64,000 nucleotides of DNA from Gemmatimonadaceae bacterium (GCA_035533015.1 DATLUQ010000036.1:36364-100363), one strand, 5' to 3'. Shown: positions 50,265-59,519, numbered from the stretch's first letter. Notes: generated by a model not told the origin, from the sequence alone. Translations and numbers: made by a program.

Positions 50265-52691
50265 CTACGGTGTGACCGTGATCTCGATCGACGACTCGCT
50301 GCCGCTCACCACGATGCCGTTGATGGCCGAGGTGATGTTGACGTTATTGCCGCTCGCGAGGACGAAGCGCAACCGATAGGTGCCAGCGACCGTCGGTTTG
50401 AACTGCTGGCCGTACACGGTCCGGCCGCCCACGTTTACTTCGGCCGAGATGGGGCCGCTGGAGACCGTGCTGGTCACGCTGCCACCCGGCCCACTGAGCT
50501 GCTCGATCGTCAGGGTCGGACCGACCGAGTAGATGAGTGGGACGAAGGCCCCAAGCGTGCCATCCGTGCCCTGGATCTCGTCGGGCGACGAGGCGTTGGC
50601 CACGTACGGCATGTTGTAGCCCTGGAGCGTGCCGATGCCGGTGGCCGAGAGTGCGACCTCGATCCTGATCGGGTGCCCAGCCGACAGGTTGCCCGTGCCG
50701 GTGAGGTTGTCGCCCCAGGCGGCCTCGGCATCGTACTTGGGCTGGCCAGTGCCGTCGACGATCTGCGGCCGCCAGGTGTTCGGCGTCCCCTGGAGGTAGA
50801 AGCCCGTCGCATCCACGACGTTGCCCGTCCACCAGAACGGAGTCGTCGGGCTGGTCACCGGGATCGCCAGCAGCTCGGTCGACGCAGCCGTTTCGGTCGT
50901 CGTCGGCCGCACGCCTGGATCCGTGGCCACCGGCGACCCGGTGATGCCCGTGCCTTCGGCGAATACCACCGGCCACGACAGGTTGTTCCCGGTCGTTTCC
51001 GTCTCGCCGCCACCGCCGCCGGTGGTGGACACGGTGACCGCGAGAGTCCCGGTCACGTTCTTTACGCTGGCGGTGATGTTCGCGGTCCCCGCTGCCACTC
51101 CGGTCACGAGACCGGTCGAACTGACGGTCGCGATTGCGGTGTTGCTGCTCGCCCACGTGAACGTCACCGCCACGACAGTCCCCGTTGAGGTGTAGGCCGT
51201 CGCGATGAGTTGCGACGTGGCGGCAACGCGGATGGTGGCGTCACCGGTAATCGTGATCGTTGCCACCTTACTTGCAACACTCACCGACCCACCGCCCTGC
51301 TTGCCGCCCGCGCTCGCGGTCACCGACGTCGACCCATTGGTGACGGCGGTCAGCAGACCGGTCGCATCGATCGTGGCGACATTGCTGTTGCCCGTGGACC
51401 AGGTGACCGGCACCGACAACGTATTGCCCGCGCTGTCGAGTGTGGTGGCCGTCAACTGGATGACGTCGCCTTCGACGAGATTGATACTTGACGGGCTGAT
51501 TGTCACAGTTGCCACGCTCGCCGACGACCCACCGCCTCCACCGCCTCCCCCACCGCCGCCGGACGGCTTTCCAGTGACGGCGAACGTCCCGAAGCTATCG
51601 ACGTTTGCGCCGACCGTCTGGTCCTGGAGCCCGGGCTGAGTGCAATCCCGCCACCTATTCTGGATCCGGTCGCGCTGCTGGATGCGCAGTTGCGTCACGT
51701 CCATCCCGCTCGGCACGTTGGCCGGATCGTACTTGATGTTCATGGTCGCCGGTTTATGCAGCGTCTGTCCATCCGGCTCCACCTTGTACGCGGTGTTGCC
51801 CACATACGTCAGGTCGCCGGTGAATTCGCTATCCGTGACTTTCGTGACCACCACGTCCGTCGCGACGTCCAGCGCCCCCTCGGGGATGACCAGTTCCGCG
51901 TTGCCGTCCGCCGAGAGCACGGTTCCGCCCAGGACGCCGATGTACTTACCCACCGGTGGCTGTACGACGATGCCGAACACGCCGAACCGATTGATCGACG
52001 CGACGACATGTTGTGACTGCAGCGCCAACTGATCGCAGTCGCGCCACTGGTTCTGCACGCGGTCGCGCTCGCGAATGCGCAGCTGTTCCTGAAGTACTCC
52101 CGTGGGGAGATTGGCCGCGTCGTAGCGTAGCCGCAGCTGCGCCGCTATCTGTAGCGCCAGCCCTGCCGGCTTGATCTCATAGCCGGAGCCCGCCAGATAC
52201 TGCGCGTCACCGCCGAACGCGGCGTCTTCCACGCGCGTGATCGTGATGTCCGTCGGTACGGTCAGGGCACCGGCCGGCACGTCCAATGTCACCGCGCCGT
52301 CGGCCGATGTCACCACACCGCCCAAGGAGGTCACCACGGTGCCGGAGGGCTCGACCGTCACCGTCGCGCTCGCACTCTTCCCATCCGCGGACGCCGTGAC
52401 CATCGCGGTGCCATACGCCACCGCAGTCACGTCGCCCGTCGCCGTCACCGTGGCGACGGACTCGTTGCTCGATGCCCACGACACGGTGGACGTCATCAAC
52501 TCCCCGCAACTGCACTTCGGTTGCGCGGTGAGACTTGCGTGCTCACCGGCTTTCAGCGTTACCGCTGTCTGGTTCAATGCCACCAGCGCCGTCACATGTT
52601 GATGCTGTGGCGTCGAGGGATTGTCCCGGCACGCCACCCCCCACAACCCCACGGCGACCGCCGCGACGATCATGATTCGAAGGCTCTTCAT
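50265..52691 (-). CDS. Large lipoprotein with BIG2 and paired ZU5-like domains
   Basis: 808 residues. Lipoprotein-like signal MKSLRIMIVAAVAVGLWGVAC, then an Ig-like BIG2 domain (about 30-115) and two tandem beta domains (about 120-240 and 245-370) that repeat each other: both have LGG.V.SADG, a P.GAL stretch and an RIRxRDRVQNxWRDC segment. An 11-Gly linker and two further BIG2 domains follow (about 390-555), then a unique beta-rich C-terminal domain (about 570-808). BIG2 domains occur in adhesins and surface-anchored proteins. Start ATG 52691 follows GGGAGA. Likely outer-surface lipoprotein; ligand unknown. Confidence 0.82.
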   Translation of the reverse strand: MKSLRIMIVAAVAVGLWGVACRDNPSTPQHQHVTALVALNQTAVTLKAGEHASLTAQPKCSCGELMTSTVSWASSNESVATVTATGDVTAVAYGTAMVTASADGKSASATVTVEPSGTVVTSLGGVVTSADGAVTLDVPAGALTVPTDITITRVEDAAFGGDAQYLAGSGYEIKPAGLALQIAAQLRLRYDAANLPTGVLQEQLRIRERDRVQNQWRDCDQLALQSQHVVASINRFGVFGIVVQPPVGKYIGVLGGTVLSADGNAELVIPEGALDVATDVVVTKVTDSEFTGDLTYVGNTAYKVEPDGQTLHKPATMNIKYDPANVPSGMDVTQLRIQQRDRIQNRWRDCTQPGLQDQTVGANVDSFGTFAVTGKPSGGGGGGGGGGGSSASVATVTISPSSINLVEGDVIQLTATTLDSAGNTLSVPVTWSTGNSNVATIDATGLLTAVTNGSTSVTASAGGKQGGGSVSVASKVATITITGDATIRVAATSQLIATAYTSTGTVVAVTFTWASSNTAIATVSSTGLVTGVAAGTANITASVKNVTGTLAVTVSTTGGGGGETETTGNNLSWPVVFAEGTGITGSPVATDPGVRPTTTETAASTELLAIPVTSPTTPFWWTGNVVDATGFYLQGTPNTWRPQIVDGTGQPKYDAEAAWGDNLTGTGNLSAGHPIRIEVALSATGIGTLQGYNMPYVANASSPDEIQGTDGTLGAFVPLIYSVGPTLTIEQLSGPGGSVTSTVSSGPISAEVNVGGRTVYGQQFKPTVAGTYRLRFVLASGNNVNITSAINGIVVSGSESSIEITVTP

Positions 52692-53070
52692 AACGTCTCC
52701 CGTTTGTGTGGTACTTGTCACGAGCAACCCCTTCATCACCCCACTGCAGAAGGGTTGCCTGGTTCTGCCGGGCCGTCGATCCATGAAAAGGGGTCAAGCC
52801 GTGAGGCGTTGCCCGTCAGGATCGGACTCGCGACGGGGGTGGAACGCCCCCTTCCCCTTCGAGTGGGGCGAGCGGGGGTGTGGGATCGCCGTGGTGATCG
52901 CGGGCAAATGCCGACACGCCCGTCGCGGATCCCCGCAACGGGCGTGTCGGATCGATGGATTCATGGAACGCCGCGCGGGGCGCGCGCCGTCAGAGCAACT
53001 CGATATGCCGCGCGCCCGGTCGTTCTCGGTGAGATCGCCGGGCTTGCGGCGCGGGGCGTGGCGCCGCCCG
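52692..53070. other. Intergenic region with terminator-like hairpin
   Basis: A 379-base gap between two minus-strand genes. It holds the promoter for the Ig-like lipoprotein gene (not resolved) and, at 52911-52950, a hairpin with the 13-bp arms CCGACACGCCCGT and ACGGGCGTGTCGG and an inner GCGG/CCGC stem. No gene is supported. Confidence 0.45.
52911..52950 (-). terminator. Hairpin downstream of the amidohydrolase gene
   Basis: 13-bp perfect outer stem plus a GCGG/CCGC inner stem. It lies about 120 bases after the amidohydrolase stop on the minus strand, followed only by a short T-rich stretch (CATTTG). It could end that transcript. Confidence 0.5.
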
Positions 53071-54321
53071 CTACTCCGTCGCCGCGGCCTTCACCACCCG
53101 CCCACCCTGCACCACCAGCCGGATCGTGGCCGGCGTGAGCGCGTGGATGTCGACCAGTGGATCGATCGCGGTCACCGTGACGTCTGCCAACTTGCCCGCA
53201 GCCAACGTGCCCACGCGGTCCTGCCATCCCAAACACTCGGCAGCCACTCGTGTCGTGGCCACCAGCGACTCCATTGGCAACATGCCGGCGTGATCGCACA
53301 TGAGACCCAACTCCCGAAGGTTCGTCCCGTGCGGCATCACCCCGGCGTCGGTGCCCATGGCGATCTTCACCCCCGCCTTGTGCGCGTGGCGGATGCTGTC
53401 GCGATGCGCCTGCAGCACTTCCTTGGACTTGCGCAACGCCCACTCGGAAATCATCCCCGTCTGCTCGGCCTGCTCGATAACGGCCTGCGGCGCCAGCAGC
53501 GTCGGGACGAGGAAGGTACCCCGGGCGAGCATGAGTTCTATGGCTTCGTCGTCCAGATAGATGCCGTGCTCGATGGAGTGGATCCCCGCCCGCACCGCAT
53601 TCTTGATGCCCTCGGCGCCCTGCGCGTGCGCCATCACCTTCACCCCGCGGCGGAACGCGCCCTCCTGTACCATGACGGCCAGTTCTTCCGGCGAGAACTG
53701 CGTGAACTCCGGATGGTCGGTGGGGCTGAGCACGCCACCCGTGGAGCACACCTTGATCACCTCCGCACCGGCGCGCAGCACCTCGCGCACTTTCTTCCGG
53801 ACCTCGTCCACGCCGTCGCAGATCCCGCTTGGCAGCCCGGGGTGAGGAGTGAACAACCCCAGCTCCTGCCCCGACGGGAGCCAGAAATCCAGATGCCCAC
53901 CGGTGATCGAGAGCGGCGTGATGCTGATCTGCATACGCGGACCTTCGATGAGCCCCATCTCGAGCGCGCGCTTGAGCCCGAGGTCGGCGCCGCCCGCATC
54001 GCGGACCGTCGTGATGCCCGCGTCCAGGGTGCGGCGCAGGTACCCCACCGCCAGGTAGAAATTGAGCGAGAAGGGCGTGGTGGCATGCTTCATCATCCCT
54101 TCGTTCTGCATCGTGGCATGCACGTGCGCGTCGATGAGGCCGGGCAGGATCGTCCCGCCGCCAGCGTCGATTTCCGCAACCGCGCCAGCGGGGCGGCGCA
54201 GCGATTCCAGACGACCCGCCGCTTCGATGCGGTCATCCTTGATGAGCACGGCGCCGTTGGGAACCGGCGCGGCGCCCGTGCCGTCGATGAGAGTACCGTT
54301 GCGAATGAGCGTGTACGTCAT
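53071..54321 (-). CDS. Amidohydrolase (Xaa-Pro dipeptidase / imidazolonepropionase-like)
   Basis: 416 residues, TIM-barrel metal hydrolase. H66-H68 (DAHVHA), the carboxylated Lys region GAEVIKVCSTGG, HAQGAEG and IEHGIYL histidines, and the final Asp in MGTDAGVMP are all present, so the two-metal site is complete. The group includes dipeptidases acting on X-Pro and similar cyclic-amide substrates. No signal peptide, so probably cytoplasmic. Divergent from the Tat-exported DsrE-like gene. Confidence 0.87.
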   Translation of the reverse strand: MTYTLIRNGTLIDGTGAAPVPNGAVLIKDDRIEAAGRLESLRRPAGAVAEIDAGGGTILPGLIDAHVHATMQNEGMMKHATTPFSLNFYLAVGYLRRTLDAGITTVRDAGGADLGLKRALEMGLIEGPRMQISITPLSITGGHLDFWLPSGQELGLFTPHPGLPSGICDGVDEVRKKVREVLRAGAEVIKVCSTGGVLSPTDHPEFTQFSPEELAVMVQEGAFRRGVKVMAHAQGAEGIKNAVRAGIHSIEHGIYLDDEAIELMLARGTFLVPTLLAPQAVIEQAEQTGMISEWALRKSKEVLQAHRDSIRHAHKAGVKIAMGTDAGVMPHGTNLRELGLMCDHAGMLPMESLVATTRVAAECLGWQDRVGTLAAGKLADVTVTAIDPLVDIHALTPATIRLVVQGGRVVKAAATE

Positions 54322-54497
54322 GGGTCTGGGTGCGGGAGTGGATTCGAGAGCGGGATGCCGCGGATTCTACGGCGGCAAAGCGGAAACTCGCAACCCGTCT
54401 CCCGTGCCCGGACGGTGTTGGACGCGGTCGGGTCTCCCGCATTGCAGCACGGGGCGGTAGGTTCGATGGTCAAACCCTCATCCCAGGAGGTATGCGT

Positions 54498-55157
54498 ATG
54501 CTCGATCTCGGTCAGTTCTCCACCCATCGGCGCGGGTTCATCACGCGCGTCGCCGGCGCCATCGGCCTCGCCGCCGTCGCCCCGAGCCGGCTTTTCGCGG
54601 AACCGAGCGGGCGGGGCGAAGATCCGCAACTCGAAGCGTGGTTCAATCGGATCACGGGAAAGCATCGCATGGTGTTCGATGCCACCGCGCCAAACGGCGG
54701 GATGCCGGCCATCTGGCCACGCATCTATCTGAACACCATGCACGACACGTACCCGACCCCCGATGCCGACGACACCGCGGTGGTGATCCTGCGACACGAG
54801 GGCGCGCCCCTCGCGCTGGGCGACGCGATGTGGGCCAAGTACAAGTTCGGCGAACAGTTGAAGGTGGACGACAACGGTCATCCGGCCACACGCAATGTCT
54901 TCGCCACGATCACCGGCCTCCCGATTCCAGGGCTCGGCGTGGTTGAACTCCTCAAGGCTGGCGTGCTCATCGGCGTCTGCAATATGGCGCTCACCGTGTT
55001 GAGCGGCACGATCGCCGGCAAGACCGGAGCGAACGCGGATGATGTCAAGCGCGAACTGCTCGCCAATGTGTATCCCGGAATCCAGCTCGTGCCATCCGGC
55101 GTGATGGCCGTCGGACGCGCGCAGGAGAAGGGCTGCAACTACTGTTACGCCGGCTGA
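54498..55157 (+). CDS. Tat-exported DsrE/DsrF-like protein
   Basis: 219 residues. THRRGFITRVAGAIGLAAVA is a twin-arginine signal, so the protein is exported folded. The rest resembles the DsrE/DsrF sulfur-relay fold: TAVVILRHEGAPLAL near the start, LLKAGVLIGVCNMAL in the middle (the Cys is where DsrE-type proteins have their active Cys) and LVPSGVMAVGRAQEKGC near the end, finishing in a CNYCYAG tail. ATG 54498 has AGGAGG seven bases upstream; ATG 54492 is too close to it. Role unknown; the Cys residues suggest sulfur transfer or redox work outside the cytoplasm. The next gene, an M20 peptidase, follows by 29 bases. Confidence 0.7.
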   Translation: MLDLGQFSTHRRGFITRVAGAIGLAAVAPSRLFAEPSGRGEDPQLEAWFNRITGKHRMVFDATAPNGGMPAIWPRIYLNTMHDTYPTPDADDTAVVILRHEGAPLALGDAMWAKYKFGEQLKVDDNGHPATRNVFATITGLPIPGLGVVELLKAGVLIGVCNMALTVLSGTIAGKTGANADDVKRELLANVYPGIQLVPSGVMAVGRAQEKGCNYCYAG

Positions 55158-55186
55158 TCCGGGAACCGTGTCTCAGCGAGGTCAGG

Positions 55187-56689
55187 ATGGTCAAGCGCGC
55201 CACATTCGGTGTTCTCGTTTTCTGCATCACGCTGACCTCGCTGAGCGCGCAGCAGCCGTCGCCGACGCGGCAAGCAGAGCTGGCCGAGTTGACGGCGTTC
55301 CTGTCCATTCCCAACGTTGCGTCCGATACACGAAACATCGCGCGCAACGCGGCGTGGTTGAAGACGGAGTTCGAACGGCGGGGCTTCCGGATGTCGGTCG
55401 TCCAGACCCCCGGTTCGCCGGTGCTCATTGGAGAACTCGTACCGGGAAGCCCGGCGCCAGCACGCACACTGACCTTCTACTTCCACTACGACGGACAGCC
55501 TGTCATTCCGTCGGAGTGGAAGGACTCCGGTCCCTTCGTACCGATCTACCGCGACAAGCCGTTGGAGGACGGCGGCCGCGTGGTGAGCTTGCCGGCCAGC
55601 GGACCGGTTGACCCCGACTGGCGTCTGTACGCACGGTCATCCGCCGACGACAAGGGGCCGATCATCGCCTTCCTTTCGGCAATCGACGAAGCGCGCGCGG
55701 CGGGGCGGCCGCTCACGTCCACAGTCCGGGTACTGATCGAGGGCGACGAAGAGGCGGGCTCGCCGTCCCTGGCCTCAGTGGTCGACGCCCATGCGGCGCA
55801 GATCCGCGCCGACCTCATCGTGCTGGTGGACGGTCCACAGCATCCGAGCGGCCGTCCGACGTTCGTATTCGGCGCCCGAGGTATCATGAGCGCCGAGTTG
55901 ACCGTGTTCGGCGCGCGCCACGACCTGCATAGCGGTAATTACGGCAATTGGGCGCCGAACCCGGCCTTCGAGCTTGCGCGGCTCCTCACGTCGATGACGG
56001 ACACGAATGGGCGCGTGACCATCGCCGGGTTCTACCAGGACGTCGTGCCGCTGACCCCGGATGAGAAGACGGCGATCGCCGAGATACCGGACGTGGACAG
56101 CACCCTGATGCGCGAGTTCGGATTCTCGCGTCCCGACGGCGCGGGCAAGCGCCTCGAGACGCTGGACAATCTGCCCACGCTCAATGTGTCGGGGCTCGGC
56201 TCCGGCACGGTTACCGGCCAGGGCCGCACGGTGATTCCGGCCCAGGCCGTGGCGCGGCTGGATCTGCGGTTCGTGAAGAACATCACGCCCGATGCCCAGT
56301 TCGCACGGCTGGAAGCGCACATCCGCGCGCAGGGCTTTCATCTGATCACCGGTGACGTGCCCACGGACCGGGAGCGGTCCACCTACCCGCTGCTCGCGAA
56401 GCTGCGCCGCATGGGCGGTTATCCGGCCGGCCGGACGCCGCTGACGAATGCGACCGCGCAACGCGTGGTGGCGGCGGTCGCGGACGCGATGCACGCGACC
56501 CCGGCTCGGTTGCCGTCCATGGGCGGCTCGACGCCCTTCTATCTATTCTCCGACGGCCTGAAGGCAGCGACGGTGGGCATGCCGGTGGTCAACTTTGACG
56601 ACAATCAGCACGCGCCCAACGAGAACCTGCGGCTTCGCAATTTCTTCGACGCCATCACGATGATGCGCGCCATCGTGACCATGCCCTAG
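55187..56689 (+). CDS. Secreted M20 family dipeptidase
   Basis: 500 residues. Signal peptide (about 1-21, ending SLSAQQ), then metal-site motifs FHYDGQPV, SSADDKGP, EGDEEAGSP, VDGPQHPSG and the C-terminal NQHAPNEN, complete for a di-zinc M20 carboxypeptidase/dipeptidase. The dimerisation domain starts GARGIMSAELTVFGARHDLHSG. ATG 55187 has the Shine-Dalgarno-like GCGAGG before it. Probably works in the periplasm on short peptides. Confidence 0.92.
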   Translation: MVKRATFGVLVFCITLTSLSAQQPSPTRQAELAELTAFLSIPNVASDTRNIARNAAWLKTEFERRGFRMSVVQTPGSPVLIGELVPGSPAPARTLTFYFHYDGQPVIPSEWKDSGPFVPIYRDKPLEDGGRVVSLPASGPVDPDWRLYARSSADDKGPIIAFLSAIDEARAAGRPLTSTVRVLIEGDEEAGSPSLASVVDAHAAQIRADLIVLVDGPQHPSGRPTFVFGARGIMSAELTVFGARHDLHSGNYGNWAPNPAFELARLLTSMTDTNGRVTIAGFYQDVVPLTPDEKTAIAEIPDVDSTLMREFGFSRPDGAGKRLETLDNLPTLNVSGLGSGTVTGQGRTVIPAQAVARLDLRFVKNITPDAQFARLEAHIRAQGFHLITGDVPTDRERSTYPLLAKLRRMGGYPAGRTPLTNATAQRVVAAVADAMHATPARLPSMGGSTPFYLFSDGLKAATVGMPVVNFDDNQHAPNENLRLRNFFDAITMMRAIVTMP

Positions 56690-56750
56690 CGGCAGCCGTA
56701 GCAGGGCGCCGCCGTGACGCGGGCTCCATTCCCACGGCAATGGACCGCCG

Positions 56751-57107
56751 TCAGTCCGCAGGCTCGGCGTGATCGACCTTCCACCGGGCCGGGCTGCCGC
56801 ACTCCGTACAGGCAGCGTGCCCGTTGCCGTACAGCACCATGTCCGTCTCGCGGTCGCAGGCGGGACACAGCGACCGCAGCGTCCGGAGGCCGTCGATGGG
56901 TAGGCCGTTGCGGACGATCCGTGCCACCATCGCGTCGGGCCCCACCGCGCCGAGCGGACAGAGGGCTCCGGTGCACTTGTCGCCGACTTCGAGGCACACG
57001 ACCTCGGAGTCGAGGAGCGTCGCCTGCCCTTCGTGCTCCGGGGCGTCGGTGATCACGAGATTCACTTCACGCTCGCAGGCGTTGCAGAACAGCCGGTGGC
57101 TCTTCAT
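56751..57107 (-). CDS. Small zinc-ribbon-like protein at the end of the Rnf operon
   Basis: 118 residues with four Cys pairs or near pairs: FCNACERE (near the start), CTGALCPLG in the middle, and CPACDRET and CTECGSP near the end. The outer pairs look like one or two zinc ribbons or a rubredoxin-like site. Family not recognised. Its GAGGAGGG ribosome-binding site lies next to the stop of apbE, ten bases upstream, so it is the last gene of the Rnf operon. It may help in metal or Fe-S assembly of the complex, or simply be a small zinc protein. Confidence 0.65.
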   Translation of the reverse strand: MKSHRLFCNACEREVNLVITDAPEHEGQATLLDSEVVCLEVGDKCTGALCPLGAVGPDAMVARIVRNGLPIDGLRTLRSLCPACDRETDMVLYGNGHAACTECGSPARWKVDHAEPAD

Positions 57108-57117
57108 CTCGCCCTCC

Positions 57118-58113
57118 TCAGGTCAACGGAATTGCTTCGGCTCCTGGAATCATGCGCCGGGCGAGCGCCGTGGCCGCCTCGCGAGTCAATCCGAACCCGG
57201 ACGTGGACGCGGCGTCGGAATCCATCGCGCAGTCGCCGATCACGGTGTTGCTGTGAATGGGCGTACGCCGCGGCGCCCCGGTGACGGGATCCATCAGGTG
57301 GTCGTACCGCACCCCACGGTACCGGAAGAAGCGCTCATAGTCGCCCGACGTGGTCACGGCCCGATCGGCGACGTCGAGCGTGCGGGAGATGGCCGAGAGA
57401 TCGCGCGGGTCCCGAATGCCGACCTTCCACGGCTCGCCCTCCGGCGACCCGCCGAGGGCGTAGAGATCCCCGCCCACGGTGACGATCGCGTGCGCGATGC
57501 CGCGGGCGCGCAGCGCATCGGTCGCCCGGTCGATGCTGTACCCTTTGGCAATCGCGCCCAGGTCCAGATGGATGTCGCGATCGTCGTACCGCAGGGCGGG
57601 CTTTCCGCCAAACGTCGAAACGTCCACCTTGCGCCAGAAGTTGCGCCCTGCAAGCCGCTTCACCTGCGGCGGTGGCGGCGGCTCGTGCCGGTGGAGCACG
57701 TCCCACAGTTCCGAGACCTCGCCGATGGCGGGGTCGAAGCGGCCGTCGCTCACCGACGCCCATTGCAGGGCCCGGCGCACGACAAGAGCCGTCTCGGGCC
57801 CCACGATCACGGCTTCGCGCGCCGCCCCGAGGTTGGCGCGGCCGATGTCCGACGTCGAGCGGAACCGCGACATCGTGTGGTCCACCCAGCGCAGCTCGGC
57901 GATCGCGGCGTCGATTGCGTGCTCGGCGAGCTGCACGTTGGGATGCGCCACCTGGATCTCGGCGATCGTGCCCATCACCGGGAGCGTACGTTTGGTGACC
58001 GATACGCGGCGGCGCAGCGCGAGGGGCAGCGTGAGCCCCACGAACATGCCCGTGCCGATGGTCAGGAATTCGCGCCGGCCAAGGCTCCAGCGCGACGATG
58101 GGTCAGACGACAT
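57118..58113 (-). CDS. apbE: FAD:protein FMN transferase ApbE
   Basis: 331 residues with a Tat signal (SLGRREFLTIGTGMFVGL). The ApbE core is present: PVMGTIAEIQVAHPN, DHTMSRFRSTSDIGRAN, DPAIGEVSELWDV, HLDLGAIAKGYSIDRA (the Mg/FAD site), GGDLYALGG and YDHLMDPVTGAP. It attaches FMN through phosphoester links to Thr residues of Rnf and Nqr subunits. Encoded next to RnfG and RnfD, which carry matching Thr sites. Start 58113 overlaps the stop of the small four-Cys gene. Confidence 0.94.
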   Translation of the reverse strand: MSSDPSSRWSLGRREFLTIGTGMFVGLTLPLALRRRVSVTKRTLPVMGTIAEIQVAHPNVQLAEHAIDAAIAELRWVDHTMSRFRSTSDIGRANLGAAREAVIVGPETALVVRRALQWASVSDGRFDPAIGEVSELWDVLHRHEPPPPPQVKRLAGRNFWRKVDVSTFGGKPALRYDDRDIHLDLGAIAKGYSIDRATDALRARGIAHAIVTVGGDLYALGGSPEGEPWKVGIRDPRDLSAISRTLDVADRAVTTSGDYERFFRYRGVRYDHLMDPVTGAPRRTPIHSNTVIGDCAMDSDAASTSGFGLTREAATALARRMIPGAEAIPLT

Positions 58114-58252
58114 GGTGATCTCCTTCCGTCCAGCGGTCGCACGAACCGCCGGTGCAACCTTCGCAATGGCCGGTGCACGCCCGGTGCGGCACGAGGCCGT
58201 ACGCGGCGAACAGCACCGCCCCGATGATGATGGCAATGATGGTGTGGGTCAT
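58103..58252 (-). CDS. Small four-Cys membrane protein (NqrM-like candidate)
   Basis: 49 residues: one membrane helix (about 4-20) and a Cys-rich tail ACTGHCEGCTGGSCD with four Cys. It starts at ATG 58252, overlapping the rnfA stop (ATGA), and its stop overlaps the apbE start. The plan is that of NqrM, the maturation factor needed to insert iron into the membrane [2Fe-2S] or Cys4 iron site between RnfA/NqrE and RnfE/NqrD. Sequence is too short to be sure; a FeoB-associated-type protein is an alternative. Confidence 0.6.
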   Translation of the reverse strand: MTHTIIAIIIGAVLFAAYGLVPHRACTGHCEGCTGGSCDRWTEGDHHVV

Positions 58253-58827
58253 CCCGCGGTCCCCATTCCGGCGAAGCCCATGAAGGCCATGGACAGGCAC
58301 GACGCGATCACGAGCACGAGCCCCATGCGCCGCGCCACCACCGGCACGTCGGCCAGTTCGGTGCGCTCGCGGATGGATGCCATGAGCGATAGCGCCAGCG
58401 TGAGCCCGAGCCCCGCGCCGAGCGCAAAGACCAGGCCTTCCACGAGCGTGTAGCCGCGGCTCGTCTGGAACAACGCCAGCCCCAGAATGGCGCAGTTGGT
58501 GGTGATCAGCGGCAGGTAGATGCCGAGCTGCCGGAACAGTACCGGCAGGTACTTCTTCACCGCCATCTCTACGATCTGGACGACCGACGCGATCACGACG
58601 ATGAATGCGATCGTCCGCAGGTACGGCGCCTGGGCGAGCACGAACGTGTTCAGCGCCCACACGCTCACCGCGGTGAGAATGAGCACGAAGGTGTTGGCCA
58701 GCCCCAGCCGCCACGCCGTCTCGATCTTGCCCGTGACGCCGAAGAACGAGCACAGGCCCAGGAACATCACCAGCGTGAAATTGTTGACCAGCATGGTCGA
58801 GATGAAGATCCACGACAGATCTCTCAT
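58249..58827 (-). CDS. rnfA: Rnf complex subunit RnfA
   Basis: 192 residues with six membrane helices. FISTMLVNNFTLVMFLGLCSFFGV and LITTNCAILGLALF carry the Cys residues that, with RnfE, hold an iron site in the membrane. Part of the ferredoxin:NAD+ ion-translocating complex. Overlaps RnfE upstream and the small four-Cys gene downstream by ATGA. Confidence 0.96.
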   Translation of the reverse strand: MRDLSWIFISTMLVNNFTLVMFLGLCSFFGVTGKIETAWRLGLANTFVLILTAVSVWALNTFVLAQAPYLRTIAFIVVIASVVQIVEMAVKKYLPVLFRQLGIYLPLITTNCAILGLALFQTSRGYTLVEGLVFALGAGLGLTLALSLMASIRERTELADVPVVARRMGLVLVIASCLSMAFMGFAGMGTAG

Positions 58828-59519
58828 GCCATCCTCCGCGCGCGCCGCTTCTGCAATTCCATCACGTAGGCCACGCCGAGCAGCGCAATGCCCAGCGCCA
58901 GGAACCCGCCCGGTGGGAGCATCATGAACACCCAGGGTTCGAACCGCGGGCCGAACAGCGGGTGGCCGAGAATGCTGCCGTTGCCCAGCACCTCGCGGAT
59001 CGTGCTGAGCAGGGAGAGGGAGAGCGTGAATCCCATCCCCATGCCCAGACCGTCGGCCACCGCGCGGCGCACGGGCACCTTGGCGGCGAATGCCTCGGCG
59101 CGACCCAGCAGCAGGCAGTTGGCCACGATCAGCGGAATGAACGGCCCCAACGCCTTGCGGATGTCGGGCAGGATCGCCGCGAGGATCATGTCGGCGAGGG
59201 TCACGAACGTCGCGATGATCAGGATGTACGACGTGATGCGCACCTCGTTGGCGATGTACTTGCGGAACAGCGACACGAAGAGCCCGGAGCCGACGAGCAC
59301 GAACGTCGTCGCGAGACCCATCGCCAGACCGTTGGCGAGGACGTTGGTGACGGCCATCGTCGGGCACATGCCGAGCAGCTGCACGAGCACGGGATTCTCG
59401 CGGCCGATACCGCGCCAGATGTCGGCGATCGCGCTCGCCGGCGGTGGAGCGCCGGGAATCAACTCCTGCGCCTTCGCCGGCGCTCCCGCCACGCGGTCAC
59501 CGACTGAAATCGAAGTCAC
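58824..59519 (-). CDS. rnfE: Rnf complex subunit RnfE
   Basis: 231 residues, six membrane helices. LVQLLGMCPTMAVTNVLANGLAMG is the conserved start and LIVANCLLLGRAEAFA the second Cys-bearing helix, paired with RnfA. GTG 59519 overlaps the rnfG stop (GTGA). The N-terminal 25 residues before the first conserved block are an Ala/Pro-rich extension. Confidence 0.95.
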   Translation of the reverse strand: MTSISVGDRVAGAPAKAQELIPGAPPPASAIADIWRGIGRENPVLVQLLGMCPTMAVTNVLANGLAMGLATTFVLVGSGLFVSLFRKYIANEVRITSYILIIATFVTLADMILAAILPDIRKALGPFIPLIVANCLLLGRAEAFAAKVPVRRAVADGLGMGMGFTLSLSLLSTIREVLGNGSILGHPLFGPRFEPWVFMMLPPGGFLALGIALLGVAYVMELQKRRARRMA

